Assembly (NCBI GenBank): GCA_016868875.1
Contig: VGFN01000036.1
Location: 1 to 10,704 of the forward strand
Direction of reading: 5' to 3'
From: Bacteroidota bacterium
Lineage (GTDB): Bacteria; Bacteroidota; Bacteroidia; UBA7662
Length of the DNA stretch: 10,704 nucleotides
Shown one piece after another: positions 1-7,356 of the stretch; within the stretch, counting starts at the first letter, position 1; each line of letters starts with the position of its first letter. The notes under the pieces are model-generated. The model had not been told where the DNA came from. It ran no database searches and saw only the letters and a program-made list of their open reading frames with translations. Both the position numbers and the translations under genes were made by a program.

Positions 1-61
1 TTTTGCCAAGTCGGCAAGGGAACAAGTAAGTTTGAGGAAGGACAGAATGGCTGTTATCCTC

Positions 62-69
62 TAAATTTG
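62..69 (+). promoter_or_regulatory. Candidate Bacteroidota -7 box upstream of the carboxyltransferase
   Basis: TAAATTTG matches the Bacteroidota -7 consensus TAnnTTTG exactly and lies 40 bp before the ATG at 110. No TTG is found at the usual 17-23 bp upstream; the nearest TTTG (31-34) is 27 bp away. This is half a promoter match in AT-rich sequence, so it is only a candidate. Confidence 0.25.
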
Positions 70-109
70 AACTTGATAATGGCAAGAGCCTGATCCCAAA
101 TTAAAACGT

Positions 110-1729
110 ATGTCCACCGAAAGCAAAGCCTACTTTGAAGACCTCATGCAGGATCTCCGGGTATTGGAGGAGAAAATAGCCCAAGGCGGAGGGGCCAAGG
201 CCATGGCCCGCCTCCATGAAAAGGGTAAAATGTTTGCTAGAGAACGCATCGCAGCCTTGCTGGACCCCGGCACGGATCGTCTTGAAATTGGGGCATTGGC
301 CGGGTTGGGCATGTACGAAGAAGAAGGCGGTTGCCCTTCTGGAGGGGTTGTGGTGGTTTTGGGTTATATCCACGGACGTTTGGTGGTGGTTGTGGCCAAC
401 GACGCTACCGTCAAAGCCGGTGCTTGGTTTCCGATCACCGGAAAGAAGAATTTGAGAGCGCAGGAAATAGCTATGGAAAACCGTTTGCCGATTATTTATC
501 TGGTGGACAGTGCTGGGATCTACCTGCCGATGCAGAACGAGATCTTCGCAGACAAAGAGCATTTCGGAAGAATTTTTCGTAACAATGCACGCATGTCTTC
601 CATGGGTATTGTACAGATCGCGGCAGTCATGGGATCTTGCGTAGCAGGGGGGGCGTATTTGCCCATCATGTCCGACGAGGCCTTGATTGTCGAAGGGAGC
701 GGGAGTATTTTCCTAGCAGGTTCTTACCTGGTCAAGGCAGCGATTGGCGAAGAAGTTGACAACGAAAAACTAGGGGGGGCAACAACGCACTGTGAGATCA
801 GTGGGGTAACCGATCACAAAATGCCCAACGATGCGGCCTGTTTAGAGCGAATTCGTCTACTGGTGAGTCAATTGGCAGAGCCTCAACGTGCAGGTTTTGA
901 TAGAGTTACGACTATCGAACCCAGCAGGCCTGCAAACGATTTGTTCGAGCTTTTCCCCGTAGGCAATGCCAAGCCCTATGATGTGTTGCCGTTGTTGGAA
1001 TGTCTGGTGGATGAGAGTTCAATGGTCCCCTACAAAGAGGGCTACGGCCAAAGTATCCTATGCGTTTATGCCCGAATCGATGGTTGGGCGGTAGGCATCG
1101 TCGCTAACCAACGCAAAGTAGTCAAGAATGCCCAAGGGGAAATGCAATTTGGTGGAGTTATCTATTCGGATTCAGCCGACAAGGCGACACGTTTTATTGC
1201 CAATTGCAATCAGCGTCGCATTCCTTTGGTGTTTCTGCAAGATGTTACCGGGTTTATGGTGGGATCTCGATCCGAACATGGGGGCATTATCAAGGATGGA
1301 GCCAAAATGGTGAATGCCGTGGCGAATTCCGTGGTTCCTAAATTCACCGTCATTACCGGGCATAGTTATGGAGCGGGTAATTACGCCATGTGCGGTAAAG
1401 CCTACGATCCTCGTTTAATCGTCGCATGGCCATCTGCCGAAATTGCGGTCATGGGCGGTGAACAGGCCTCCAAAGTTCTCTTGCAGATCCAATCTTCTGC
1501 AGCCAAAGCATCGGGAAAATCCTTAGACCCCGAAGCAGAACAAAACCTCTTGGAGGAGATCCAGGCCAATTACAAGTCCCAAACCCATCCGCAATATGCC
1601 GCGGCGCGTTTATGGATTGATGGGATTATTGATCCTCAGAGAACCCGTAAGGTAATCTCAATGGGAATAGAGGCGGCGAATCATGCCCCAGTAACCGAGG
1701 CATTCAATATGGGGGTTTTGCAAGTTTAA
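110..1729 (+). CDS. Acyl-CoA carboxylase carboxyltransferase (beta) subunit, methylcrotonoyl-CoA carboxylase-like
   Basis: This is the carboxyltransferase subunit of a biotin-dependent acyl-CoA carboxylase, which moves CO2 from carboxybiotin to an acyl-CoA in the cytoplasm. The 539 residues form two crotonase-fold halves. The N-terminal half has KGKMFARERIAALLDPGT (38-55), DSAGIYLP (133-140) and the glycine-rich GSCVAGGAYLP (175-185). The C-terminal half has LQDVTGFMVG (376-385), GHSYGAGNYAMCG (417-429) and VMGGEQA (447-453), whose wording is that of the MCC beta subunit rather than propionyl-CoA carboxylase. Length fits the family. The ATG at 110 is preceded by A-rich sequence and no Shine-Dalgarno. 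The partner biotin carboxylase/biotin carrier subunit is not in the window, so the acyl-CoA substrate is not settled; methylcrotonoyl-CoA (leucine breakdown) is the best guess. The gene converges with the small (-) gene downstream. Confidence 0.93.
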   Translation: MSTESKAYFEDLMQDLRVLEEKIAQGGGAKAMARLHEKGKMFARERIAALLDPGTDRLEIGALAGLGMYEEEGGCPSGGVVVVLGYIHGRLVVVVANDATVKAGAWFPITGKKNLRAQEIAMENRLPIIYLVDSAGIYLPMQNEIFADKEHFGRIFRNNARMSSMGIVQIAAVMGSCVAGGAYLPIMSDEALIVEGSGSIFLAGSYLVKAAIGEEVDNEKLGGATTHCEISGVTDHKMPNDAACLERIRLLVSQLAEPQRAGFDRVTTIEPSRPANDLFELFPVGNAKPYDVLPLLECLVDESSMVPYKEGYGQSILCVYARIDGWAVGIVANQRKVVKNAQGEMQFGGVIYSDSADKATRFIANCNQRRIPLVFLQDVTGFMVGSRSEHGGIIKDGAKMVNAVANSVVPKFTVITGHSYGAGNYAMCGKAYDPRLIVAWPSAEIAVMGGEQASKVLLQIQSSAAKASGKSLDPEAEQNLLEEIQANYKSQTHPQYAAARLWIDGIIDPQRTRKVISMGIEAANHAPVTEAFNMGVLQV

Positions 1730-1740
1730 GTCCAAACTTG
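1721..1740. terminator. Stem-loop at the carboxyltransferase stop codon, possible weak terminator
   Basis: CAAGTTT (1721-1727) and AAACTTG (1734-1740) form a perfect 7-bp inverted repeat around a 6-nt loop that includes the TAA stop at 1727-1729. It sits between two convergent genes, where a bidirectional terminator would make sense. The stem is AT-rich and no T-run follows on either strand, so intrinsic termination is doubtful. Confidence 0.25.
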
Positions 1741-1783
1741 CCCAAGACCTGAGCCCAAGATTTATTCAAAAATTGCTTTAGGG

Positions 1784-1948
1784 CTAGGCCCCGGCCTCAT
1801 CTGCGGCGATGGATTCCGAGAGGGATACCCTGGCGACCCGGTTCGGGTTGCTGTACGAACCCAAAGTGGTTCCTTTGAGTTTCTGATTTCTCAAGGTGGA
1901 TTTGATTTTGTTCTTGGCGGCTTTGCGCTTGAGGGTACTTACGGCCAT
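1784..1948 (-). CDS. Small basic protein of unknown function (54 aa)
   Basis: The protein is 54 residues, starting MAVSTLKRKAAKNKIKSTLR. The first 40 residues contain about eleven Lys/Arg and almost no acid; the last dozen turn acidic (ESIAADEAGA). There is no membrane segment, signal peptide or cysteine. I do not recognise the family with certainty. The composition suits a nucleic-acid- or ribosome-associated protein, which is inference. It lies 71 bp downstream of the arginine decarboxylase on the same strand and is probably co-transcribed. The reading frame stays open upstream to 2140, but that extension overlaps the end of the decarboxylase in another frame and reads like out-of-frame sequence, so the ATG at 1948 is preferred. 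No Shine-Dalgarno is seen, as for the neighbouring genes. Confidence 0.55.
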   Translation of the reverse strand: MAVSTLKRKAAKNKIKSTLRNQKLKGTTLGSYSNPNRVARVSLSESIAADEAGA

Positions 1949-2019
1949 GGTAATGAGTTTCAGCGTTGGAAGGGGACAAAGATAAACGTTTTCAATCAAC
2001 CTTGGCGGGTTTTCTTGAC

Positions 2020-3402
2020 CTAATATCCCAAGATTTTGAGAACTTGTTTGCTGCTTTGCTCCTCTTGGAAGAGGCGGAAATCGACTTGATTGTCTTTGGT
2101 TTTGCGTATCAAGACATGCCTTGGGGTGGGGATGAGGCAATGGTGGATTCCGCCCGTTCCACTCAGGGTTTCCTGGTAAGCCCCGGTATGAAAGAAGGCG
2201 AGGTACTGAGCCTTCCGTGTTTTGGGCATCCAGGTTGAGGCGTTGTTGGGCTCTGTTTTGTAATAATCCAGGCTATCGCAGGTAATGCCCCCGATATTGA
2301 CCCTTTCGTATTCCGCATCCCAGTTGTTTAGGGGTAGCATGATAAAGTTCTGGTTCATAGCCCATACATCGGGGAGCATCGTGATCATGCTACCGTCCAC
2401 CATGAGCCACTTTTCCCTGTCGTTCTGTTGCTTGCGGGCAAGGACCTTGAAGATGATCCCGGAGGCTTCAGCCACGGTGTAGGATCCGAATTCGGTTACA
2501 ATATCAGGCTCAGGGACTCCGTTTTCGTTGCAAATTGTTTTGATGCGACCAATGATTTCCCCAATCATGTAGGTGTAATCGTAATTGAATTCCAAAGAGT
2601 TTTTGAAAGGCAACCCGCCCCCGATGTCCAGCATATGAAGGTCCGGGCAGACCTTTCGAAGCTTGGCGTAGGTCAAAACCAATTTTTCCAATTCGTTCCA
2701 GAAATGGGGAGTATCGTTGAATCCTGAACTCACAAAGAAATGCAAAAGCTTGAGCTTAAAGCGATTATCTTCTTTTATTTTGTGTTGATAAAAATCCACG
2801 ATTTCATCGGCACGAATCCCCAATCGGCTTGTATAAAATGGGAAATCAGGCTTTTCTTCTGCAGATAAACGAATGCCCAGTTGCATTTCCGATTCGACTT
2901 CGTTGTCGTAATAATTAAATTCTTCTTTGTTATCGAGAACCGGAATGATGTTGCGAAAACCATCATGAAGTAAATCGACGATATTTTCTTTGTACAGTTC
3001 TTTTTTGAATCCGTTGCACACGATCATGATCTCCTTGCTCACCAAGCCCTTGCGTTCAAGGGCTTCGATGATGGGAATGTCAAAGGCTGATGAGGTTTCC
3101 AGCTTGATATCGTTGGCCAGCGCTTCTTCGAGGATGTGGCGGAAATGGGAGCTTTTGGTGCAATAACAATAGGTATAGGTGCCTTGGTACTGATGTTCTG
3201 CCATAGCCTGTCGGAAGAGCTTTTTGGCGCCTTGGATTTTTTGGGAAATCAGCGGCAAATACGTGAAACGCAACGGGGTTCCGAAGGTTTCGGCGAGCTC
3301 CATCAAGTTGATATCGTGGAAGTACAATTCGTCTTCCAATAATTTCCAACCGTCCTGAGGGAAACCCACGCTAAGGTCCAAGAATTCGGCGTAACTTTGC
3401 AA
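2020..3402 (-). CDS. speA: Arginine decarboxylase, PLP-dependent fold type III, Bacteroidota type
   Basis: The enzyme decarboxylates arginine to agmatine, the entry to polyamine synthesis, in the cytoplasm. The 460-residue protein has an alanine-racemase-like barrel with the PLP lysine at K83 (YCTKSSHF, 80-87), SRLGI at 192-196, a phosphate-binding GGG at 261-263 (LDIGGGLPFKN) and TEFGSYTV at 303-310. The C-terminal beta-domain carries CDSLD (375-379), the active-site Cys/Asp motif of this superfamily, and GAYQETLSG (407-415). Length and ending (VLKILGY) match the short Bacteroidota ADC family, which is distinct from the roughly 650-residue E. coli SpeA. The start is TTG at 3402: an in-frame stop lies seven codons upstream, and the next in-frame Met is residue 34, which would cut off the conserved FPQ/FHDINLMEL region. 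Substrate (arginine rather than another basic amino acid) is inferred from family resemblance. It is transcribed divergently from the arginase-like gene. Confidence 0.9.
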   Translation of the reverse strand: MQSYAEFLDLSVGFPQDGWKLLEDELYFHDINLMELAETFGTPLRFTYLPLISQKIQGAKKLFRQAMAEHQYQGTYTYCYCTKSSHFRHILEEALANDIKLETSSAFDIPIIEALERKGLVSKEIMIVCNGFKKELYKENIVDLLHDGFRNIIPVLDNKEEFNYYDNEVESEMQLGIRLSAEEKPDFPFYTSRLGIRADEIVDFYQHKIKEDNRFKLKLLHFFVSSGFNDTPHFWNELEKLVLTYAKLRKVCPDLHMLDIGGGLPFKNSLEFNYDYTYMIGEIIGRIKTICNENGVPEPDIVTEFGSYTVAEASGIIFKVLARKQQNDREKWLMVDGSMITMLPDVWAMNQNFIMLPLNNWDAEYERVNIGGITCDSLDYYKTEPNNASTWMPKTRKAQYLAFFHTGAYQETLSGTGGIHHCLIPTPRHVLIRKTKDNQVDFRLFQEEQSSKQVLKILGY

Positions 3403-3430
3403 AGTAGGCTGTTTGTGGCTTTAGGGCCGG

Positions 3431-3460
3431 CAAATTTACAAGTTTCTACAAACTCTACAC
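3431..3460 (-). promoter_or_regulatory. Candidate promoter of the arginine decarboxylase
   Basis: Read on the minus strand, TAAATTTG (3438-3431) matches the Bacteroidota -7 consensus TAnnTTTG. GTG (3460-3458), one base off the -33 TTG, lies 19 bp upstream. Transcription would begin near 3424, giving a leader of about 20 nt before the TTG start at 3402. The -33 position falls inside one of the TGTAG repeats. Confidence 0.4.
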
Positions 3461-3487
3461 CCCTTTCTACAGGATTTCATCGCTACA
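3446..3487 (-). repeat. Four TGTAG repeats upstream of the decarboxylase
   Basis: On the minus strand TGTAG occurs at 3487-3483, 3471-3467, 3459-3455 and 3450-3446, with start-to-start spacing of 16, 12 and 9 bp. All four are in the same orientation within a 98-bp intergenic region, directly before the candidate -7 box. The last three share the spacing TGTAG-N7-TGTAG-N4-(T/A)GTAG with a second copy at 10284-10309. An activator or repressor site is possible; no binding protein can be named. Confidence 0.4.
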
Positions 3488-3500
3488 GTTCGCCCATGCC

Positions 3501-4466
3501 ATGTCTCGACTGCATTTAATTGAGGTACGTTCTGAATTGGGAGCCGGGACTCGGGGTGCAAGTTTGGGGGTAGAGGCTGTCAAAATCGCTGCCCACGACT
3601 TTGCAAGCAAGTTTTTTTACAAATTGCCCGCCACCGTGGTGCCCGATCGCAACGATCTTTTGTACGGTTCAGAGGGTTCTCCCTTTGCTCGATACCTGCC
3701 CGGGGTTGCCGAAGTCATCCAAAATGTTCGTGATGCAGTCGCTGAAAGCCTGTTTAGGGACGAATACCCCATTGTTTTGGCCGGGGATCACAGTACGGCC
3801 GCCGGAACCATCGCCGGAATCCGTAAAGCCATGCCTGATCGGCGATTGGGGGTGATTTGGGTGGATGCCCATGCGGATCTTCATTCGCCTTGGACCACCC
3901 CCTCAGGGAATATGCACGGCATGACCATGGCCATTGCCTTGGGCGAAGATCATCGTGATGCCGCCGTGCGCGAGCCGGATGCCACCACAGCCAAGCGGTG
4001 GCATGCCCTTCAAGCGATTGCCGGCGCCCCTCCCATGGTGAATTATTCCGACTTGGTCTATATAGCGTTGAGGGATCTTGAGCCTCAAGAATCGAAACTT
4101 ATTCGAAAACACAAGGTCAAAGTCTTCGGCGTTCCTGAATTGCGCCGCAAAGGGGTGGAGCGAATTGCCTTGGATGCTTTGAATGCGTTGGCTTCTTGCG
4201 ATGCCATTTATGTTTCATTTGATGTGGACAGCTTGGATGCTCGTTTAAGCCAAGGGACAGGAACCCCTGTGCCAGGGGGAATCAACGAGCGTGAAGCAGG
4301 GAAATTGCTTCAAAATCTGGTACGCAACCCCAAAGTCTGTTGTTTTGAAATGGTGGAAATCAACCCTACCCTGGACAAAGAAAATTTAATGGCCGAAATG
4401 GCCTTCGAAATTTTGGTGAAAGTGGCGAATGCCATTGACTTACAAATCCCTTCTAATGATGCTTAG
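3501..4466 (+). CDS. Arginase-family ureohydrolase, probable arginase
   Basis: This 321-residue binuclear-manganese ureohydrolase probably splits arginine into ornithine and urea. Metal-binding motifs are complete: GDHS (95-98, ligand H97), DAHAD (122-126), and SFDVDSLD (239-246, ligands D241 and D243). SGNMHGM (135-141) resembles the arginase guanidine/alpha-amino recognition loop (SGNxHG), which agmatinases lack. GTGTPVPGG (252-260) and EINP (286-289) complete the active site. No signal peptide is seen, so it is cytoplasmic. The family in Bacteroidota opens with a LIEVRSELGAGTRGASLG-type segment, as here. An agmatinase role remains possible because the divergent neighbour makes agmatine, but the SGNxHG loop argues against it. 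The stop is 3 bp before argS, so the two genes are almost certainly one transcript. A second ATG at 3496 is out of frame. Confidence 0.88.
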   Translation: MSRLHLIEVRSELGAGTRGASLGVEAVKIAAHDFASKFFYKLPATVVPDRNDLLYGSEGSPFARYLPGVAEVIQNVRDAVAESLFRDEYPIVLAGDHSTAAGTIAGIRKAMPDRRLGVIWVDAHADLHSPWTTPSGNMHGMTMAIALGEDHRDAAVREPDATTAKRWHALQAIAGAPPMVNYSDLVYIALRDLEPQESKLIRKHKVKVFGVPELRRKGVERIALDALNALASCDAIYVSFDVDSLDARLSQGTGTPVPGGINEREAGKLLQNLVRNPKVCCFEMVEINPTLDKENLMAEMAFEILVKVANAIDLQIPSNDA

Positions 4467-4469
4467 GTT

Positions 4470-6329
4470 ATGATCGAATGGAACGAGGTTTTGGTACAAC
4501 GACTAGATGCCCCATTGCGGGCATGGTTTGCCGAACAATCGCTGTGGACCGAGCGTAACATAGAACCTGTTTGGCAAGAAACCCGCAAAGAATTCGAAGG
4601 GGAATTAACCCTGGTTTTGTTTGGTCCAGCCAAGGCTGCCGGCGTCAAGCCTGAACTTTTGGCAACGATGCTGGAATCTTTTTGGCCTTCCTTGACGCTT
4701 GAAAACGGAAGTCCATTGATTCGCACGGTGCGCCTTGCCGGTGGGTTCTTGAATTTGGGTCTGAGTTACGCGTATTGGCGCCAGCGTTGGTCCATGGGTT
4801 ATACGCTCTTGTCGGAACCTGTTCATTTTCACCCTGACTCCGAGAACCATCCGAAACGATCCAAGATTGTACTCGAATACAGTTCCCCCAACACCAACAA
4901 GCCCTTGCATCTGGGTCATGTTCGCAACAATTTATTGGGGGATTCCATGTACCGCATCTTGAAATCACTTGGTCATGAAGTCGTTCGGGTACAAGTCATT
5001 AACGACCGAGGCATTCACATCTGCAAAAGTATGTTGGCTTGGCAGAAATTTGGGGAAGGCGTACAGCCCAAGGACGTGAATGCCAAGGGCGATCATTTTG
5101 TCGGTCATTATTATGTCCTTTATGAAAAGGCATTTCAAGCCCAGGTTGAAGAAGCGATTGCAGCAGGGGTGACTCGCGAAGAGGCGGAGGCCATGGCGAC
5201 TATACTCCAAGAAGCAAGGACGATGTTGCAACAATGGGAACTCGGTGATGAGTCGGTGGTCAATTTATGGAAAATGATGAATTCCTGGGTTTATGAAGGT
5301 TTCGACATCACCTATGACCGTTTAGGGATTGGATTTGACCGCAATTATTACGAGTCTCAAACCTATGTATTGGGCAAGAATTTGGTCGAACAAGGACTAG
5401 CTCAAGGCGTTTTTCGCAAAGATGAAAAGGGGGCTGTTTGGGCAGATCTCCAAAACCTCGGTTTGGATTCCAAAATATTGTTGCGAAGTGATGGGACCTC
5501 GGTTTACATCACGCAAGATTTGGGTACAGCCGATCAACGCCAGAAAGATTGGGGCTTTGATCGGATGATTTACACGGTGGCGGATGAGCAGAATTATCAT
5601 TTTAAAGTGCTGTTCGCGATTCTCGATAAGCTGGGTTTTGCATGGGCAAGCCGTTGCCACCATCTTTCGTATGGCATGGTGGATTTGCCCAGTGGCCGTA
5701 TGAAATCCAGGGAGGGGAAGGTCGTGGATGCCGATGATCTGATGGACGAGGTTCAAGGCCTAGCCGAAGCCAAGATGGGCGAATCCGAAAAGTTACAGGC
5801 CATGGCTTTGGAGGAACGCCAAGAATTGGCTTTGCAAATAGGGCTTGCAGCTTTGAAATTCTACATTCTTAAGGTCGATCCATCCAAAAGAATGACTTTT
5901 AACCCCGAAGATTCCATCGATATGCAAGGCCATACGGGTCCATTCGTCCAATATGCCCACGCAAGGATTGCCTCCATGCTTGCTCGGGTTGATAATCTTG
6001 AGCCTGCAGAACCCTCCAAGGTGGACTTAGATCCATGGTCCTTGGATCTTCACCGAGCTTGGCTTCCGGCAGAATTGGAACTTGTTCGTCAATTCTCTCA
6101 GTTTGCTCCCGCCGTTAATTTGGCTGCCGAGAAATATAACCCTGCCCATGTTGCCGATTTTGCGTACAGCCTCGCGACGGCTTTTAATCGCTTCTACCAT
6201 GACTGCCCTGTTCTCCAAGAGAGCAATTCCGAAACCAAGAGTTTCCGAATAGGACTCTGCCAGCAAACCCGTCAATTGTTGAGCGATTCTTTGGATTTGT
6301 TGGGCATCAAAGCCCCTCAACGCATGTAA
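4470..6329 (+). CDS. argS: Arginyl-tRNA synthetase
   Basis: This class I aminoacyl-tRNA synthetase attaches arginine to tRNA-Arg in the cytoplasm using ATP. The 619-residue protein has an N-terminal Arg-tRNA-synthetase additional domain (about 1-110), then the Rossmann catalytic core with EYSSPNTNKPLHLGHVRNN (136-154) holding the HIGH-type HLGH (147-150). The KMSKS-like loop is GRMKSREGKVVDADDL (409-424); many ArgS lack a canonical KMSKS, so this is normal. VQYAHARI (493-500) and the C-terminal anticodon-binding DALR domain (about 490-619), ending LLGIKAPQRM, follow. Length is slightly above the usual 550-600 residues. It follows the arginase-like gene by 3 bp and precedes floA by 40 bp. No T-box or other leader is possible at this spacing, so expression should follow the upstream gene unless an internal promoter exists. 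Confidence 0.97.
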   Translation: MIEWNEVLVQRLDAPLRAWFAEQSLWTERNIEPVWQETRKEFEGELTLVLFGPAKAAGVKPELLATMLESFWPSLTLENGSPLIRTVRLAGGFLNLGLSYAYWRQRWSMGYTLLSEPVHFHPDSENHPKRSKIVLEYSSPNTNKPLHLGHVRNNLLGDSMYRILKSLGHEVVRVQVINDRGIHICKSMLAWQKFGEGVQPKDVNAKGDHFVGHYYVLYEKAFQAQVEEAIAAGVTREEAEAMATILQEARTMLQQWELGDESVVNLWKMMNSWVYEGFDITYDRLGIGFDRNYYESQTYVLGKNLVEQGLAQGVFRKDEKGAVWADLQNLGLDSKILLRSDGTSVYITQDLGTADQRQKDWGFDRMIYTVADEQNYHFKVLFAILDKLGFAWASRCHHLSYGMVDLPSGRMKSREGKVVDADDLMDEVQGLAEAKMGESEKLQAMALEERQELALQIGLAALKFYILKVDPSKRMTFNPEDSIDMQGHTGPFVQYAHARIASMLARVDNLEPAEPSKVDLDPWSLDLHRAWLPAELELVRQFSQFAPAVNLAAEKYNPAHVADFAYSLATAFNRFYHDCPVLQESNSETKSFRIGLCQQTRQLLSDSLDLLGIKAPQRM

Positions 6330-6369
6330 ATCACCCTTACCTTTATTACACACAATTAAAATCAATTCG

Positions 6370-7356
6370 ATGAGCGACCTTGTTTTCTTACTAGTCATAG
6401 CCGGTGGATTGGCTTTGGCCTTTTTCACGCTTTTGTATTTTGTCCCCGTTAATTTGTGGATTACCGCCGTTTTTTCCGGTGTTCGTATCGGTATCATGGA
6501 TTTGGTTTTGATGAGAATTCGTAAGGTTCCACCTGCAGTCGTAGTGAATGCGATGATCACTTCCACCAAAGCCGGTCTCAGTGTTTCGGCCAATGAAATT
6601 GAAACCCATTACCTTGCCGGCGGTCACGTCAACAACGTGATCAGGGCCTTGATTTCTGCCGAGAAAGCCAATATTCCCTTGGATTTCAAAGCCGCCACGG
6701 CGATCGATTTGGCGGGTCGGGATGTGTTTGAGGCCGTGCAGATGTCAGTCAATCCCAAGGTTATCGATACGCCTCCGGTAACTGCTGTAGCCAAAGACGG
6801 TATTCAATTGATTGCCAGAGCAAGGGTAACCGTTCGGGCCAGCATCAAACAGCTTGTTGGGGGTGCCGGTGAGGAAACCGTATTGGCGAGGGTGGGTGAA
6901 GGAGTGGTTTCTTCGATCGGTTCGGCGGTGAATCACAAAGAGGTTCTTGAAAACCCTGACCTTATTTCCAAGGCAGTGCTCAACAAGGGCCTGGATGCCG
7001 GAACCGCCTTCGAAATTTTGTCCATTGATATTGCGGACGTGGATGTGGGAAAGAATATTGGTGCGGGTTTGCAGACCGATCAAGCCGAGGCCGACAAGAA
7101 AATCGCCCAAGCCAGAGCCGAAGAAAAGCGCGCAATGGCTGTGGCCTTGGAGCAAGAATTCAAGGCGCATACCCAAGAAGCGAGAGCCAAAGTAATCGAG
7201 GCAGAAGCCAAAATCCCACTAGCCATTGCCGATGCCTTTCGGCAAGGACAATTGGGTGTTATGGATTATTACCGTATGCAGAATATCAAGGCCGATACGG
7301 ACATGCGCGAATCCATTGCCAAGCCGGCCTCCGCTTCTTCGGATCAGAAACCGTAA
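6370..7356 (+). CDS. floA: Flotillin-like membrane scaffold protein FloA
   Basis: FloA is an SPFH-domain protein that oligomerises on the inner face of the cytoplasmic membrane and organises membrane microdomains. The 328-residue length matches FloA (YqfA) of Firmicutes (about 330). An N-terminal hydrophobic segment (about 4-32) is followed by a second apolar stretch (38-48), giving a membrane hairpin or reentrant anchor. The SPFH domain covers about 50-230, including NAMITSTKAGL (60-70) and GEGVVSSIGSAV (177-188). An Ala/Glu-rich coiled coil (about 236-280) follows, and the conserved end DYYRMQNIKADTDMRESIAK is present. The usual partner gene in many genomes, an NfeD protein, is absent here. 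It is on the same strand as argS 40 bp upstream. Its last 13 bp overlap the 3' end of the convergent htrA gene. Confidence 0.93.
   Translation: MSDLVFLLVIAGGLALAFFTLLYFVPVNLWITAVFSGVRIGIMDLVLMRIRKVPPAVVVNAMITSTKAGLSVSANEIETHYLAGGHVNNVIRALISAEKANIPLDFKAATAIDLAGRDVFEAVQMSVNPKVIDTPPVTAVAKDGIQLIARARVTVRASIKQLVGGAGEETVLARVGEGVVSSIGSAVNHKEVLENPDLISKAVLNKGLDAGTAFEILSIDIADVDVGKNIGAGLQTDQAEADKKIAQARAEEKRAMAVALEQEFKAHTQEARAKVIEAEAKIPLAIADAFRQGQLGVMDYYRMQNIKADTDMRESIAKPASASSDQKP

Noticed and set aside
3..17. TTGCC-AAGTC-GGCAA inverted repeat near the left edge
   Set aside because: Stem of only 5 bp and no T-run downstream on either strand.
2..64. Open frame at the left edge (FAKSAREQVSLRKDRMAVIL then TAA), possibly the tail of an upstream gene
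   Set aside because: Only 20 residues with no recognisable motif; another frame is open to 93 as well, so coding cannot be supported.
647..779. Two runs of seven G in the carboxyltransferase, considered as phase-variation tracts
   Set aside because: Both encode conserved glycines in an intact frame and are short; no sign of frameshift.
1740..1760. GCCCAAGA direct repeat (1740-1747 and 1753-1760)
   Set aside because: Eight bases, two copies, no link to a gene start or known element; likely chance.
1966..2727. Plus-strand open frames opposite the decarboxylase
   Set aside because: Antisense shadows of a well-supported gene, with no family resemblance of their own.
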